64,000 nt of DNA from DATNPX01 sp036702975. GTDB taxonomy: Bacteria > Cyanobacteriota > Vampirovibrionia > Obscuribacterales > Obscuribacteraceae. The translations under genes and the position numbers were made by a program. Within the stretch, counting starts at the first letter, position 1; every line of letters starts with the position of its first letter. Below are positions 35,264 to 43,601 of this stretch, piece after piece. Location of the stretch: assembly GCA_036702975.1 (NCBI GenBank), contig DATNPX010000006.1, positions 248,001-312,000 on the forward strand, read 5' to 3'. The notes beneath the pieces were generated by a model. That model made no database searches, was not told the DNA's origin, and worked only from the letters and a program-made list of their open reading frames with translations.

Positions 35264-35287
35264 ACTAAGCTATAAACTAAGCTATAA
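35264..35287. repeat. Two tandem copies of ACTAAGCTATAA
   Basis: The 12-base unit ACTAAGCTATAA occurs twice without a gap. Each copy contains an AGCT core and a TATAA stretch. It could be a small duplication or a pair of protein-binding or promoter elements. Confidence 0.7.
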
Positions 35288-35353
35288 AACCTGGTCATTG
35301 CAGGCCTGATGGGGCAAGTCTAGTTGGCAGCTAACTGCAGGAATTTTGGTAGT

Positions 35354-35388
35354 GTCAAACCGTGATTCGGAAATAATCACGGTTTGAC
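35354..35388. terminator. Bidirectional terminator hairpin, 14-base-pair stem
   Basis: GTCAAACCGTGATT pairs perfectly with AATCACGGTTTGAC around a seven-base loop. GTTTATTCTGCTTT follows on the plus strand. It lies between the convergent XRE and small membrane protein genes and is well placed to end both transcripts. Confidence 0.75.
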
Positions 35389-35428
35389 GTTTATTCTGCT
35401 TTCTCTTATTCAAGAGTTATTAGGGTGA

Positions 35429-35680
35429 TTACATGCCAGCTTTCTTTTGACGAGCTTCGGCCATCAGGCTAGGCGCCGTATTGTCTAGGCGCTGCTGAAT
35501 GTAAGGTAACTCCGAATTCGTAACGATCTTGACGTCTCTACTCAAATTGAATGCAGCAATTAGCGAAAGGATGAGCGCGGTTCCAAGCGCGAATGCCGCC
35601 ACTTTAAGAGTGTTATCTTTCTTTTGCTCAGATGCACAGTTTGTGTGCATATAACATGATTCTGAATTTTGTTCGGACAT
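35429..35680 (-). CDS. Small single-span membrane protein
   Basis: I do not recognise this 83-residue protein. A hydrophilic N terminus with two cysteines (ESCYMHTNCASEQKK) precedes one membrane helix (VAAFALGTALILSLIAAF, about 28-45). A charged tail (YIQQRLDNTAPSLMAEARQKK) may lie outside the cytoplasm. GAGGAGG lies just before the ATG at 35680, so translation is well supported. Confidence 0.65.
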   Translation of the reverse strand: MSEQNSESCYMHTNCASEQKKDNTLKVAAFALGTALILSLIAAFNLSRDVKIVTNSELPYIQQRLDNTAPSLMAEARQKKAGM

Positions 35681-35868
35681 AGGTCCTCCTCAATAGGCTT
35701 ATTGACTGCTTACGCGACAGAGGACGTAGCCGCAGCTTGCAAGTTCCGAGAGGTTCGCAAACCATCGTGTCTCTCTCGAACTCGTCAACTATGTTTTCGT
35801 TGAGCTGCAGATTTCGCAGGACTGGATTATTCATGGATGACGGTTAGGAAATTATCCGAACGGTTTGA

Positions 35869-36819
35869 TCAATTGGGAATAGCAAATCTGTTTGTTGCAG
35901 TGATGAGTTCGTGTGCGGTATCAAGCTCTCGAGCCGAATGTCCGCTAGTCGGAACAATGACTAGCTCTGACTGAGGCCAATGCTTGTGCAATGTCCACGC
36001 TGCTTTGAAGGGACAGATTAGATCATAGCGACCGTGAATGATGATTGCCGGAATATGCGATATTTTCGGTACCTCTTCTATTAACTGATTCTGGCGCAAG
36101 AAACATAGGTTGCGAAAAAAATGGCACTCAAGTCTGGCTTGGGCGAGGGCTTGGGCTGGTTCAACGAATTTGGCAATTTGTTCGCGGTCTGGTATCAGTT
36201 TCAATCCTTGCGCTTCCCAAAGCGACCATGCCTGAGCCGCTTTCATTCGAGCTTCTGGATCTTCTGAATTTAAAAGTTGGCAGTAAGACTCGACTATGTT
36301 ATCGCGTTTGTCCATTGGAACTATGCTGATGAACTCTTCCCAGGCATCCGCCAGAATGTAATTCGCACCATTTTGGTAAAACCAGTCGATCTCCTCTTTG
36401 CTGCCGAGAAAAATTCCGTACAACACTAATTCTGTTACTTGCTCGGGATAGGCTTGTGCGTATGAAAGACCGAGAGTGCTTCCCCAGGAACCTCCTACAA
36501 CCAGCCACCTCTCGATGCCCAAGTGAGTGCGCAATGTGTTTATATCATCGATTAAATGTTGGGTTGTGTTTTCGATTAACGAAGCGTATGGAGTGCTTTT
36601 ACCACAACCGCGTTGATCGAAAAGAACTATTCGATATTTGGCCGGATCGAAATATCGACGCCAAATTGGACCGCTTCCGCTTCCGGGTCCCCCGTGCAGA
36701 AACACGGCTGGTTTACCGTTCGGATTGCCACATTCTTCAAAATATAGAGAATGCGAGCCGCCGACGTCCAATCTGCCTGTTCTGAACGGTTCAATCTCGT
36801 CGAAGAGCTTTAGTGGCAT
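35869..36819 (-). CDS. pip: Prolyl aminopeptidase (proline iminopeptidase)
   Basis: This 316-residue alpha/beta hydrolase (S33 family) removes N-terminal proline from peptides. The oxyanion motif is FLHGGPGSGSGP near 41-52. DQRGCGKSTP near 70-79 is highly characteristic. The nucleophile Ser lies in VVGGSWGSTLGLSYA near 110, and the C-terminal His is in SGHSA. No signal peptide is seen, so it is cytosolic. It is divergent from the L,D-transpeptidase-like gene with a 65-base gap and may act in the same peptide-salvage setting. Confidence 0.94.
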   Translation of the reverse strand: MPLKLFDEIEPFRTGRLDVGGSHSLYFEECGNPNGKPAVFLHGGPGSGSGPIWRRYFDPAKYRIVLFDQRGCGKSTPYASLIENTTQHLIDDINTLRTHLGIERWLVVGGSWGSTLGLSYAQAYPEQVTELVLYGIFLGSKEEIDWFYQNGANYILADAWEEFISIVPMDKRDNIVESYCQLLNSEDPEARMKAAQAWSLWEAQGLKLIPDREQIAKFVEPAQALAQARLECHFFRNLCFLRQNQLIEEVPKISHIPAIIIHGRYDLICPFKAAWTLHKHWPQSELVIVPTSGHSARELDTAHELITATNRFAIPN

Positions 36820-36884
36820 GCAATTTGAAACTAAACGAACAAACAGTTACTCTGGTGGAAAAATCAAAATAGGTTTGACGCACT

Positions 36885-37379
36885 ATGGATATTGTAGTTG
36901 ATACTAAGCAACTGACTATGGGTGGAGATACTTTCCGTTGCACCATAGGTCGCGGCGGCTTTTCTAGAGATAAACGCGAAGGCGATGGTGCTACGCCAAT
37001 CGGGCGATACCAGTTTCGCGAAGTGTTATATAGGGCAGATCGAGTCCCAAAACCCCTAACTGGCTTGCCGGTTCGAGCTATTACCCAAAACGATGGCTGG
37101 TGCGACGATACCGCTTGCCCAGAGTACAATCACTTCGTCCAGTTGCCATTTAAAGGCAGTCACGAAGAACTTTGGCGCGAAGATCATCTTTATGATTTGC
37201 TGGCAGTAATTGGCTATAATGATGATCCGGTGGTTGCTGGTGCAGGCAGCGCCATTTTTCTACATGTGGCAGCGCCAAATTTTACGCCGACCCAAGGATG
37301 TGTGGGACTTGAGCTACATAATCTGCAGAAAGTCATCGAGCAACTGACCCTAAATACGGTTATAGTTTTATCCGAGTGA
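36885..37379 (+). CDS. L,D-transpeptidase (YkuD-like) domain protein without signal peptide
   Basis: A 164-residue protein made of one L,D-transpeptidase domain. Features are REGDGATPIGRYQFRE near 31-46, the active-site histidine at 127 in IFLHVAAP, and the nucleophilic cysteine at 139 in PTQGCVGLE. Such enzymes make 3-3 cross-links or attach proteins in peptidoglycan through diaminopimelate. Unlike typical members it has no signal peptide or membrane anchor, so a cytoplasmic activity on muropeptides (for example as an L,D-carboxypeptidase) is possible. It is 16 bases upstream of an NlpC/P60 gene and probably in one operon with it. Confidence 0.85.
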   Translation: MDIVVDTKQLTMGGDTFRCTIGRGGFSRDKREGDGATPIGRYQFREVLYRADRVPKPLTGLPVRAITQNDGWCDDTACPEYNHFVQLPFKGSHEELWREDHLYDLLAVIGYNDDPVVAGAGSAIFLHVAAPNFTPTQGCVGLELHNLQKVIEQLTLNTVIVLSE

Positions 37380-37395
37380 GCAAGCAGGTGAATTA

Positions 37396-38364
37396 ATGTC
37401 AAATGCGTCACTGGACCGATCGAAGGCCGACTCAAAAAAAGATTCTGAAAAAGTCAAAAGTGTGCCGTCGTCCGAGATTTTAATTGTTGCCAAGAATCTG
37501 ATCAATCTTTATGCAGATCCTGATACCGGTTCGGAAGTTGTCACTCAGGCACTTATAAATGCAGAACTGAGAGTAGAAAAGCGTGAAAAGGGTTTCGCTT
37601 ATGTGGTCGGCACAGATCGGTACCAAGGATGGGCTGATTTACGCCACGTAGTTACACCGGTCGATACACCGCATTCGGTGCAGACGACAAAAGGCACCGT
37701 TACTTCTTTGATCTGTGAGGTATACAAAGAGGCAAACCGTCATTCCGAGTTGGTGACAAAACTCGTGCTCGGTTCCGAAGTAAAGCTTGTAACGGGTTCA
37801 GGACACGGCGATTTTGATGTTCTGTTGTTACCAGGTTCGGAGCGGGCGTGGGTTCGCAGGTTTGACTTGACAATGGATCAGCCGACAACTTTCAGAAATT
37901 GGCCATCGTCGAATCAGAGCGAACGGCGCTTGATTGTCAACGGTTTGGGCAAAAATGTACTGGCAAATGCCCGGAAACTCATAGGAGTGCCTTATTTGTG
38001 GGGCGGAGGTTCGCCATTTGGCATCGATTGCTCTGGTCTGGTGCAACTGTGTTATAAGCTCGAAGGTTTGCAATTATTGAGAGACGCCGATTTACAGTTT
38101 GCAGACAAACGCTTTCGCCGTATCGAAGAAGGGGTAAGCCTTGGCGAAGCAAAGTTCGAGGCTGGCGATCTCTTGGCGTTCGGAACCAAGAGCATTAGTC
38201 ATATCGGCATCGCTACAGGCGACGGCCGCTTCATTCATGCTTCCGGCCGGCAGTCGAATTTCGGCACGTACTTTGACGTCTGTTCCTGCGAATACTGGAC
38301 TGAGATTTACCGGGGCGCAGTGCGCCTTGGTCTCGACGACGATTTATCAATTGATGCAGCTTGA
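37396..38364 (+). CDS. NlpC/P60 cysteine peptidase with SH3-like domains
   Basis: A 322-residue protein. The first 170 residues hold two SH3b-like stretches (NLINLYADPDTGSEVVTQAL; TSLICEVYKEANRHSELVTKL). The NlpC/P60 domain follows, with Cys 212 in PFGIDCSGLVQLCY and His near 268 in ISHIGIATGDG. The architecture resembles YkfC-type gamma-D-glutamyl-L-diamino-acid endopeptidases, which recycle cell-wall peptides. No signal peptide is present, which fits intracellular muropeptide recycling. AGGTGA precedes the ATG. Neighbouring peptidase genes (pip, L,D-transpeptidase-like) support a peptide-salvage theme. Confidence 0.88.
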   Translation: MSNASLDRSKADSKKDSEKVKSVPSSEILIVAKNLINLYADPDTGSEVVTQALINAELRVEKREKGFAYVVGTDRYQGWADLRHVVTPVDTPHSVQTTKGTVTSLICEVYKEANRHSELVTKLVLGSEVKLVTGSGHGDFDVLLLPGSERAWVRRFDLTMDQPTTFRNWPSSNQSERRLIVNGLGKNVLANARKLIGVPYLWGGGSPFGIDCSGLVQLCYKLEGLQLLRDADLQFADKRFRRIEEGVSLGEAKFEAGDLLAFGTKSISHIGIATGDGRFIHASGRQSNFGTYFDVCSCEYWTEIYRGAVRLGLDDDLSIDAA

Positions 38365-38415
38365 GCGTATTAAGCCCAAAGACATAATTCATCAAATATA
38401 AAGGACTACCTAATC

Positions 38416-39210
38416 ATGAGCACAAAAGATAGATGGACGCTCGCTGGAAAGACTGCGGTCATTACAGGAGCATCCAAAGGTATTGGGCTGGCGACTACAC
38501 TCGAATTTGTAGCTCTTGGTGCCACCGTCGTAGCCGTAGCTCGAGGCGAAAAGGATCTACAACAAGAGTTCAGCAAGCTTAAAGGGAAGGTAGAAACACT
38601 CTCTGCTGATTTATCAAAGGCTGAAGGGCGGGCGCACCTTAAAGATGTAGTCAGTAAGCATGGTCACCTGGACGTCCTCGTTAATAACGTCGGCACGAAT
38701 GTTCGAAAGCTTGCCACTGAGCTCTCATCTGAAGAGATAGACTTCGTCTTGCAAACAAATTTCGTTTCCGCAATCGAAATCAGCCGAGACATGTATCCAT
38801 TTCTGAAAAAAGGCAAGGATGCCTCCGTAATCAATATCGCTTCCGTAGCAGGTATCGGCTCTGTTGGATCTGGTGTCATATATGGTGCAACAAAAGCCGC
38901 ACTCATGCAAATGACACGGTCCTTTGCTCACGAATGGGCTGCTAATGGAATACGAGTTAACGCAATTGCTCCTGGTTACATTGAGACGCCACTGGCCGGG
39001 CAGGTGCTCGGTAAACCTACTGTGAGAGAGATAATTGAGTCTCGAACGATGCTAAAGCGAACAGGGCAGCCGGAAGAGATTGCGTCGACCATCGCTTTTC
39101 TAGCAATGCCAGCATCGTCTTATTGCACCGGAACAACAATTGTTGCTGACGGCGGTATGACGGCTTGTTTCTTAGACGTACTTGGGGATCTAGCAAAGAT
39201 TGGTACGTGA
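38416..39210 (+). CDS. Short-chain dehydrogenase/reductase (tropinone reductase-like)
   Basis: This 264-residue classical SDR has the Rossmann motif TGASKGIG at 17-24, NNVGTN near 90, a catalytic Ser in NIASVAG, and Tyr/Lys in YGATKAAL. It ends with DGGMTACFL. The close match to the tropinone-reductase-like group does not define a substrate. AAAGGA precedes the ATG. It lies 51 bases after the NlpC/P60 gene and may be its co-transcribed neighbour. It converges on the FAD oxidoreductase. Confidence 0.9.
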   Translation: MSTKDRWTLAGKTAVITGASKGIGLATTLEFVALGATVVAVARGEKDLQQEFSKLKGKVETLSADLSKAEGRAHLKDVVSKHGHLDVLVNNVGTNVRKLATELSSEEIDFVLQTNFVSAIEISRDMYPFLKKGKDASVINIASVAGIGSVGSGVIYGATKAALMQMTRSFAHEWAANGIRVNAIAPGYIETPLAGQVLGKPTVREIIESRTMLKRTGQPEEIASTIAFLAMPASSYCTGTTIVADGGMTACFLDVLGDLAKIGT

Positions 39211-39234
39211 TCGCAGCGAACGCCATCCCGCTAG

Positions 39235-40818
39235 TCAATCAGTTTTGGTGGTGCTGTGAACGCGAACAATGCTCAAGGTTTCCTTCAGCTGTTTAGCGCA
39301 CATGTATCCAGGCGTACCAGCAATAGAGCCGCATGGATAGCTACCAGCTGCGCAATAGAGAATGTTTTCGCTGGCGCCAAATTGATAAAAATTAGTGGCT
39401 GGATCAGAAGACCAGTTGCGAGCGAAATAAGTTTGCTTGTCGCATAGTTCTATGTGATCGATATTTCCGGCAGGAAAATCGAATCTTGTCTGCAGGTCTT
39501 TTGGGGTAAGAAAAACAGATCCTATGAACTCTTCACGGTTTTCCACAAATTCGAGAATTTGTTGTTCTATTCGATGCTGCACCTCTGGTAGCTCAGCGCC
39601 CGGTCGACCGAAAGAACAATGCTTGATAAAAACTGAGACAACGTCATATCCGCAATCGTCGCCAAAGCTTCGCATCGCTGCACCTTCACAGTAGATCTCG
39701 AGCACGGTGGGAATGTAATCTTGCTCATTGGCTTCAGCTCGAACGGTCGCTTTCTCGAATTCATCAACGGTCGAGACGCAAACGATGAACTTGAAAGCCA
39801 TGTCAAAATCTGGATAGTCAACTGCGTCCTTCTGTCCCTGCCACACGACCGGTCGCTTGAAAAACAGCACTAATTTTCCGCTTGTGCCGAGGATGGACTT
39901 CGTGTGGGACTGTTCGATGAGTTGAGGTTGATTTGTTAATCTGGCTGCTGTTACCGGGTCAGATGCGAATATAATCCGGTCACATTCGAGGAATTGCTCG
40001 TTGCCATCGCGGTCGAGGTAGACAATTGAAGGTGGTTTTGCATTCACGCGCAATACTTGCGCCGAGGTCAGGAGCTTTACACCCAACTCTCGGTTGATCT
40101 TTTCAAGCTCCTGCGGTAAGCGCCAGATGCGACCGCGCACGAATCCCCACTCACCATCAAATACGGTGCCGGAAGCCATAAGTGCAACACTGAAAGCTGA
40201 ATACGGCGAATCCAAAGACACTGGACCGCTTTCAACAACATCGATTGCATAAAAGATCTTCATCGATTCCGATGTAAAATAGTGGTCGATGAGATCTCTT
40301 GCGGTCCCCGTGATCCACAGATCCGTTATCTCTTTCCCGAGCACTTCTTCGGCTGATTCTAGAGTGGGTACCTGTGCAGATTTGAATCCATGGCGGAGAA
40401 AGTCGACGACACGCGCAAGGTCGTTATCGAATTTCTCAACGTCGCCGAGCTCTCCCCACTTTTTACGCACTTCCTGCGCTCTCAGGCTGCTGTCTGCATG
40501 TAGAACACAATGAGTCTTTTGATTCTCGAAATAGACTATCTCAGGATGTTCTGGTGTCACTGTGCTGAGGCGGTTTGAAAGACCGGTTTCATCAAAGACA
40601 AAGTCTTGCATAAAACCCAGCACACTCGCACCGCATGCATATTGGAACAACTCACCGTTGAAACTGACTGTGTCTTCCTTGCACGCACCACCAATGACGT
40701 CGCGCTTCTCTAGTATGGTGACTGTGAATCCAGCACGCTGCAGATAGTTGGCAGCAACCAGTCCGTTTATGCCTGCTCCTACGATTCCGATTCTCTCTTG
40801 CACGTATTTTAAAACCAA
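39235..40818 (-). CDS. FAD-dependent oxidoreductase, phytoene-desaturase/PYROXD2-like
   Basis: This 527-residue flavoprotein has the dinucleotide motif GIVGAGINGLVAANYL at the N terminus, EKRDVIGGAC after it, and the C-terminal FAD segment YCAAGSYPCGSIAGTPGY. It matches the phytoene desaturase/PYROXD2 type of amine-oxidase-like enzymes; the substrate is unknown. The TTG start at 40818 overlaps the M55 peptidase gene by ten bases; a GTG at 40803 would avoid the overlap. It is the last gene of the purine operon, so a role in that pathway is possible but not demonstrated. Confidence 0.82.
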   Translation of the reverse strand: MVLKYVQERIGIVGAGINGLVAANYLQRAGFTVTILEKRDVIGGACKEDTVSFNGELFQYACGASVLGFMQDFVFDETGLSNRLSTVTPEHPEIVYFENQKTHCVLHADSSLRAQEVRKKWGELGDVEKFDNDLARVVDFLRHGFKSAQVPTLESAEEVLGKEITDLWITGTARDLIDHYFTSESMKIFYAIDVVESGPVSLDSPYSAFSVALMASGTVFDGEWGFVRGRIWRLPQELEKINRELGVKLLTSAQVLRVNAKPPSIVYLDRDGNEQFLECDRIIFASDPVTAARLTNQPQLIEQSHTKSILGTSGKLVLFFKRPVVWQGQKDAVDYPDFDMAFKFIVCVSTVDEFEKATVRAEANEQDYIPTVLEIYCEGAAMRSFGDDCGYDVVSVFIKHCSFGRPGAELPEVQHRIEQQILEFVENREEFIGSVFLTPKDLQTRFDFPAGNIDHIELCDKQTYFARNWSSDPATNFYQFGASENILYCAAGSYPCGSIAGTPGYMCAKQLKETLSIVRVHSTTKTD

Positions 40819-41639
40819 TTATCTATGCGGCTTTGTCCGAGGGCACCCACAGCCAGCATGGTTTGGAAGGCTTGGCTATAATCATCGTTTGTTATTTCGA
40901 TATCGCGATCGCCTGTGCGTTTGACGATTGGAAGCAATTCAGCTGCATCGGCCATGTTTGGGTCGACGAAAGTGATACCAATTGTATAGGGTGGATCTGG
41001 TTTATAGAGCTTCCAGGAACTTGCATCTTTCAATGCATGAAGAGTCGTTCTGTGCAGAATGTCCATTACTTGCTCGCGTGGGAAACAAACGCCTGCGTAT
41101 CTTGATACGCCGTCTTTGACAACGGCATGGTGTACATCACCTATAAGATCTATTGTTTCCCGACAGGCGGCGGTATCGCCAGTGATGAGAGCTATCGGTA
41201 CTCCAAACCATCCGGCCAGGGCTGCGTTCAGACCTGCCTCACCCACTGATTTGCCGTTCAACCTTACATCGAAGAAAACCTTCGCTCTATACGTATGACT
41301 GAGAATTCCTTTAGCAGTGCCGACCTTGGCATGATATCCGACAAACAGAGCTGCCTGGTGTCCTTTCACGCCAGTAACCATTGAGTAAGGTTTGTGCCAG
41401 CCGCTGAGCAAATGACACTTCGGGTGAACGAGGTCTGGATTGAGGTTCTTCATATCCCAGTGCGAATCATTTATATAGACCTCAGTTGCGCCTGCTTGAA
41501 AGGCCGCAGCAGCGACTGCGTTCACATCCTCGTGCATCCACTTACTGGCAGTCTCATATCCGCGTTCGCCTGGCTGTGTGTGCACCGAGTGCACGACACC
41601 ATGGATGCCTTCCATGTCGACCGATAAATAGATGCGCAT
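40809..41639 (-). CDS. dppA: M55 family D-aminopeptidase (DppA-like)
   Basis: This 276-residue enzyme has the SxDxEG signature of M55 zinc peptidases at residues 6-11 (SVDMEG). Further family features are EVYINDSHWDMKNLNP, GYHAKVGTAKGILSHTY and GEAGLNAALAGWFGVP. DppA removes D-amino acids from the N terminus of peptides such as D-Ala-D-Ala. AAAGGA lies before the ATG at 41639. Its place in a purine-degradation operon, between the DUF6986 aldolase and the oxidoreductase, is unexpected and may point to another substrate. Confidence 0.9.
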   Translation of the reverse strand: MRIYLSVDMEGIHGVVHSVHTQPGERGYETASKWMHEDVNAVAAAAFQAGATEVYINDSHWDMKNLNPDLVHPKCHLLSGWHKPYSMVTGVKGHQAALFVGYHAKVGTAKGILSHTYRAKVFFDVRLNGKSVGEAGLNAALAGWFGVPIALITGDTAACRETIDLIGDVHHAVVKDGVSRYAGVCFPREQVMDILHRTTLHALKDASSWKLYKPDPPYTIGITFVDPNMADAAELLPIVKRTGDRDIEITNDDYSQAFQTMLAVGALGQSRIDNWF

Positions 41640-41747
41640 GTCCTAATCCTTTCAGTTGTTAGTCGAACAAATTTTGCTTCAAACGTTTAAGGTCATGCTC
41701 GCTTTAGTTTTGTCTGTCACCACAGGTTCCTCAAACTCAACCGCGCT

Positions 41748-43202
41748 TTAGACCGAGACTTTTTCTCGCTCTCTGCGAGCCGCTAGGATCTTCACAAAAG
41801 ATCTTCCCCGTATCTCTTCAAGTGTGAGGCCGGTTGCAGTCACTTCTCCTTCGGTGATCGCACCGCAATTGAGAGCGCGCAAGAAGTAATTGAGGAGCCC
41901 TTGACCCGTGGCGGCGTCGTCGAACACATCGCCGACAAGTGTCGCTTGGGCTGCTTTCTCCATAAATGAGCGTAAGCGAATCGATGCTGGATCGAGTCCT
42001 TGAAGGAAAAACGTATAGCAGGCAGCGTAGCGAACTGGCAACTGACCGGGATGTAGATCCCATCCTTGATAGAAGGCATTCCGCAGCGAGTGCGATACAT
42101 GATCGAAACTTAGCTTCCAAGCGGCGTGCACGACTTGCAAGTTCTCTTGCTTTTGACCAGCGGTTAACTCCGTGCCTTCTTTAGCTCTGTGCGGCCCGAC
42201 AGGCATAATATTAGTGGCACCATCGGATAGAAAAACGGGAGTGCCAGCTAGCGATACCTTCATCATGCTTCGTGCAAAGTCGCATGCTGGGTGGTCCATT
42301 GCTTGGTGGAATGCGGTTATGCTGCACGACGCAGTGTAATCGTAAGTGCCAAAGTGCGCACCGGTGCAACGATTCTCGGCTGCTGCAATTAGCGCTGGCA
42401 GGGCGATCTCGCCACGTTCATTGATGATCGATTGGGTAGTCTCAACCATCAACTCCAACTTGAGTGTTCCGGGAGTTAGGTCGTTCTTATTTTCGATCAG
42501 CTTTAGAAGCTCGACGAATGTCGTGACTTGCTCCGGCACGGTCACTTTAGGCAATGTCACCACAAAATTGTTAGGGAGTGCACCACCAGTTTCGGCAAGT
42601 AGCGTCGTGATGAAAATGTCTAGGGTACGAACACTTCTTGCACGTAGTTCTTCAGTGAACGGCTTGACTCTGATTCCGATAAAAGGAGGCAGGGTCTTCT
42701 TACTCATTCCGAGGGCGATCTCTTTTGCCGTTCGCTCAGCGTCTCCGTCCTCTTCAGCATCGGGGCGATTACCGTAACCATCTTCAAAATCGATGCGGAA
42801 GTCTTCAACTGCTTCCTTCTTCAATTTGTCCATTACACGAGTGTAGACTGTGAATGCAAGTCTGGCTCCAGTCATACTTTCTTGAACAGATTTGGTTGCA
42901 TCCAACAATTTAACCAGTTTGTTCACTGCCGCTTCATCGGTTGGCAATTCCTCAAAGCCTGGCAACTGCAGCGCTCTTGCAAACACAGCAAAATTTGGAG
43001 CGTGCTCTTGCATCGACTTCACCGATAGCTCTCCAAGCTTGACTGTAGAATCATGCTTGAAAAGCTGAGCGCCACCATAAACGGTATGCACCGGCTGGCG
43101 CAAGTCGCTTTCACCCGGATAGTGCGTTGCGAATCTGTTGTTAGCCTCTGTCAATTTCTCGAAGAGCTCTTTGGTGGCATCTGCAGTGAGAGAGGTTTTC
43201 AT
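41748..43202 (-). CDS. DUF6986-type aldolase, CitE/malate-synthase-like
   Basis: A 484-residue protein. It contains FRIDFEDGYGNRP near 140 and LELMVETTQSII near 255, which resemble the Mg-binding acidic motifs of the HpcH/CitE and malate-synthase fold. FGTYDYTASC near 290 and NIMPVGPHRAKEG follow. I believe this is the DUF6986 family, found with purine-degradation genes; its reaction is not known to me. By fold it could condense glyoxylate with acetyl-CoA or cleave a hydroxy acid, so it could handle the glyoxylate or ureidoglycolate end of the pathway. The ATG at 43202 has AAAGGAG ten bases upstream and is preferred to a TTG three codons earlier. Confidence 0.7.
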   Translation of the reverse strand: MKTSLTADATKELFEKLTEANNRFATHYPGESDLRQPVHTVYGGAQLFKHDSTVKLGELSVKSMQEHAPNFAVFARALQLPGFEELPTDEAAVNKLVKLLDATKSVQESMTGARLAFTVYTRVMDKLKKEAVEDFRIDFEDGYGNRPDAEEDGDAERTAKEIALGMSKKTLPPFIGIRVKPFTEELRARSVRTLDIFITTLLAETGGALPNNFVVTLPKVTVPEQVTTFVELLKLIENKNDLTPGTLKLELMVETTQSIINERGEIALPALIAAAENRCTGAHFGTYDYTASCSITAFHQAMDHPACDFARSMMKVSLAGTPVFLSDGATNIMPVGPHRAKEGTELTAGQKQENLQVVHAAWKLSFDHVSHSLRNAFYQGWDLHPGQLPVRYAACYTFFLQGLDPASIRLRSFMEKAAQATLVGDVFDDAATGQGLLNYFLRALNCGAITEGEVTATGLTLEEIRGRSFVKILAARREREKVSV

Positions 43203-43259
43203 CGCATGCAATCTCCTTTGCTATCAGGGAAGAGGTGGTTCAGGTGAGGGGAATACGGG

Positions 43260-43601
43260 CTAGCTTCCTCTGTAAGTAGAGTAGCCAAACGGACTGAGCA
43301 AGAGTGGCACATGATGGTGCTGGTCAGGATTGACGATCTCGAACATTACCGTGACTGAGGGATAGAATCCATTCACGTTTATCGAGTGATAGTAGACGGC
43401 AGTGTCGAAAGTAATCCGGTAAATTCCGGCTGCGAGTTTGCCATTTTTCGGCATGAGATTGGGTGCCCTGCCGTCGTTGTTGGTAACTGTTTTCGAAAGT
43501 TCTTGCCAATCGCTTTTGAATTGGAATGATAAAGTAACAGGTACTCCGCTTGCCGGTAAACCGCGTGCAGTATCAAGAACGTGCGTTGTGATTCCACTCA
43601 T
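43260..43601 (-). CDS. uraH: 5-hydroxyisourate hydrolase
   Basis: This 113-residue transthyretin-like enzyme hydrolyses 5-hydroxyisourate, the uricase product, to OHCU. The N-terminal ITTHVLDTARG and the C-terminal YRGS tetrapeptide, both hallmarks of the family, are present, with HHHVPLLLSPFGYSTYRG at the end. The start at 43601 overlaps the uraD stop as ATGA, and the longer open frame upstream is only the uraD region read in another frame. Confidence 0.96.
   Translation of the reverse strand: MSGITTHVLDTARGLPASGVPVTLSFQFKSDWQELSKTVTNNDGRAPNLMPKNGKLAAGIYRITFDTAVYYHSINVNGFYPSVTVMFEIVNPDQHHHVPLLLSPFGYSTYRGS

Larger units (their letters stand above)
35155..35428. other. Intergenic region with tandem repeat and hairpin
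   Basis: This 274-base gap between convergent genes has no coding frame of note. It holds a 12-base tandem repeat (35264-35287) and a long perfect hairpin (35354-35388), both listed separately. Confidence 0.6.

Noticed and set aside
35628..35834. 68-codon minus-strand frame overlapping the start of the small membrane protein
   Set aside because: No ribosome site lies before its ATG, and the well-supported start of the neighbour lies inside it in another frame.
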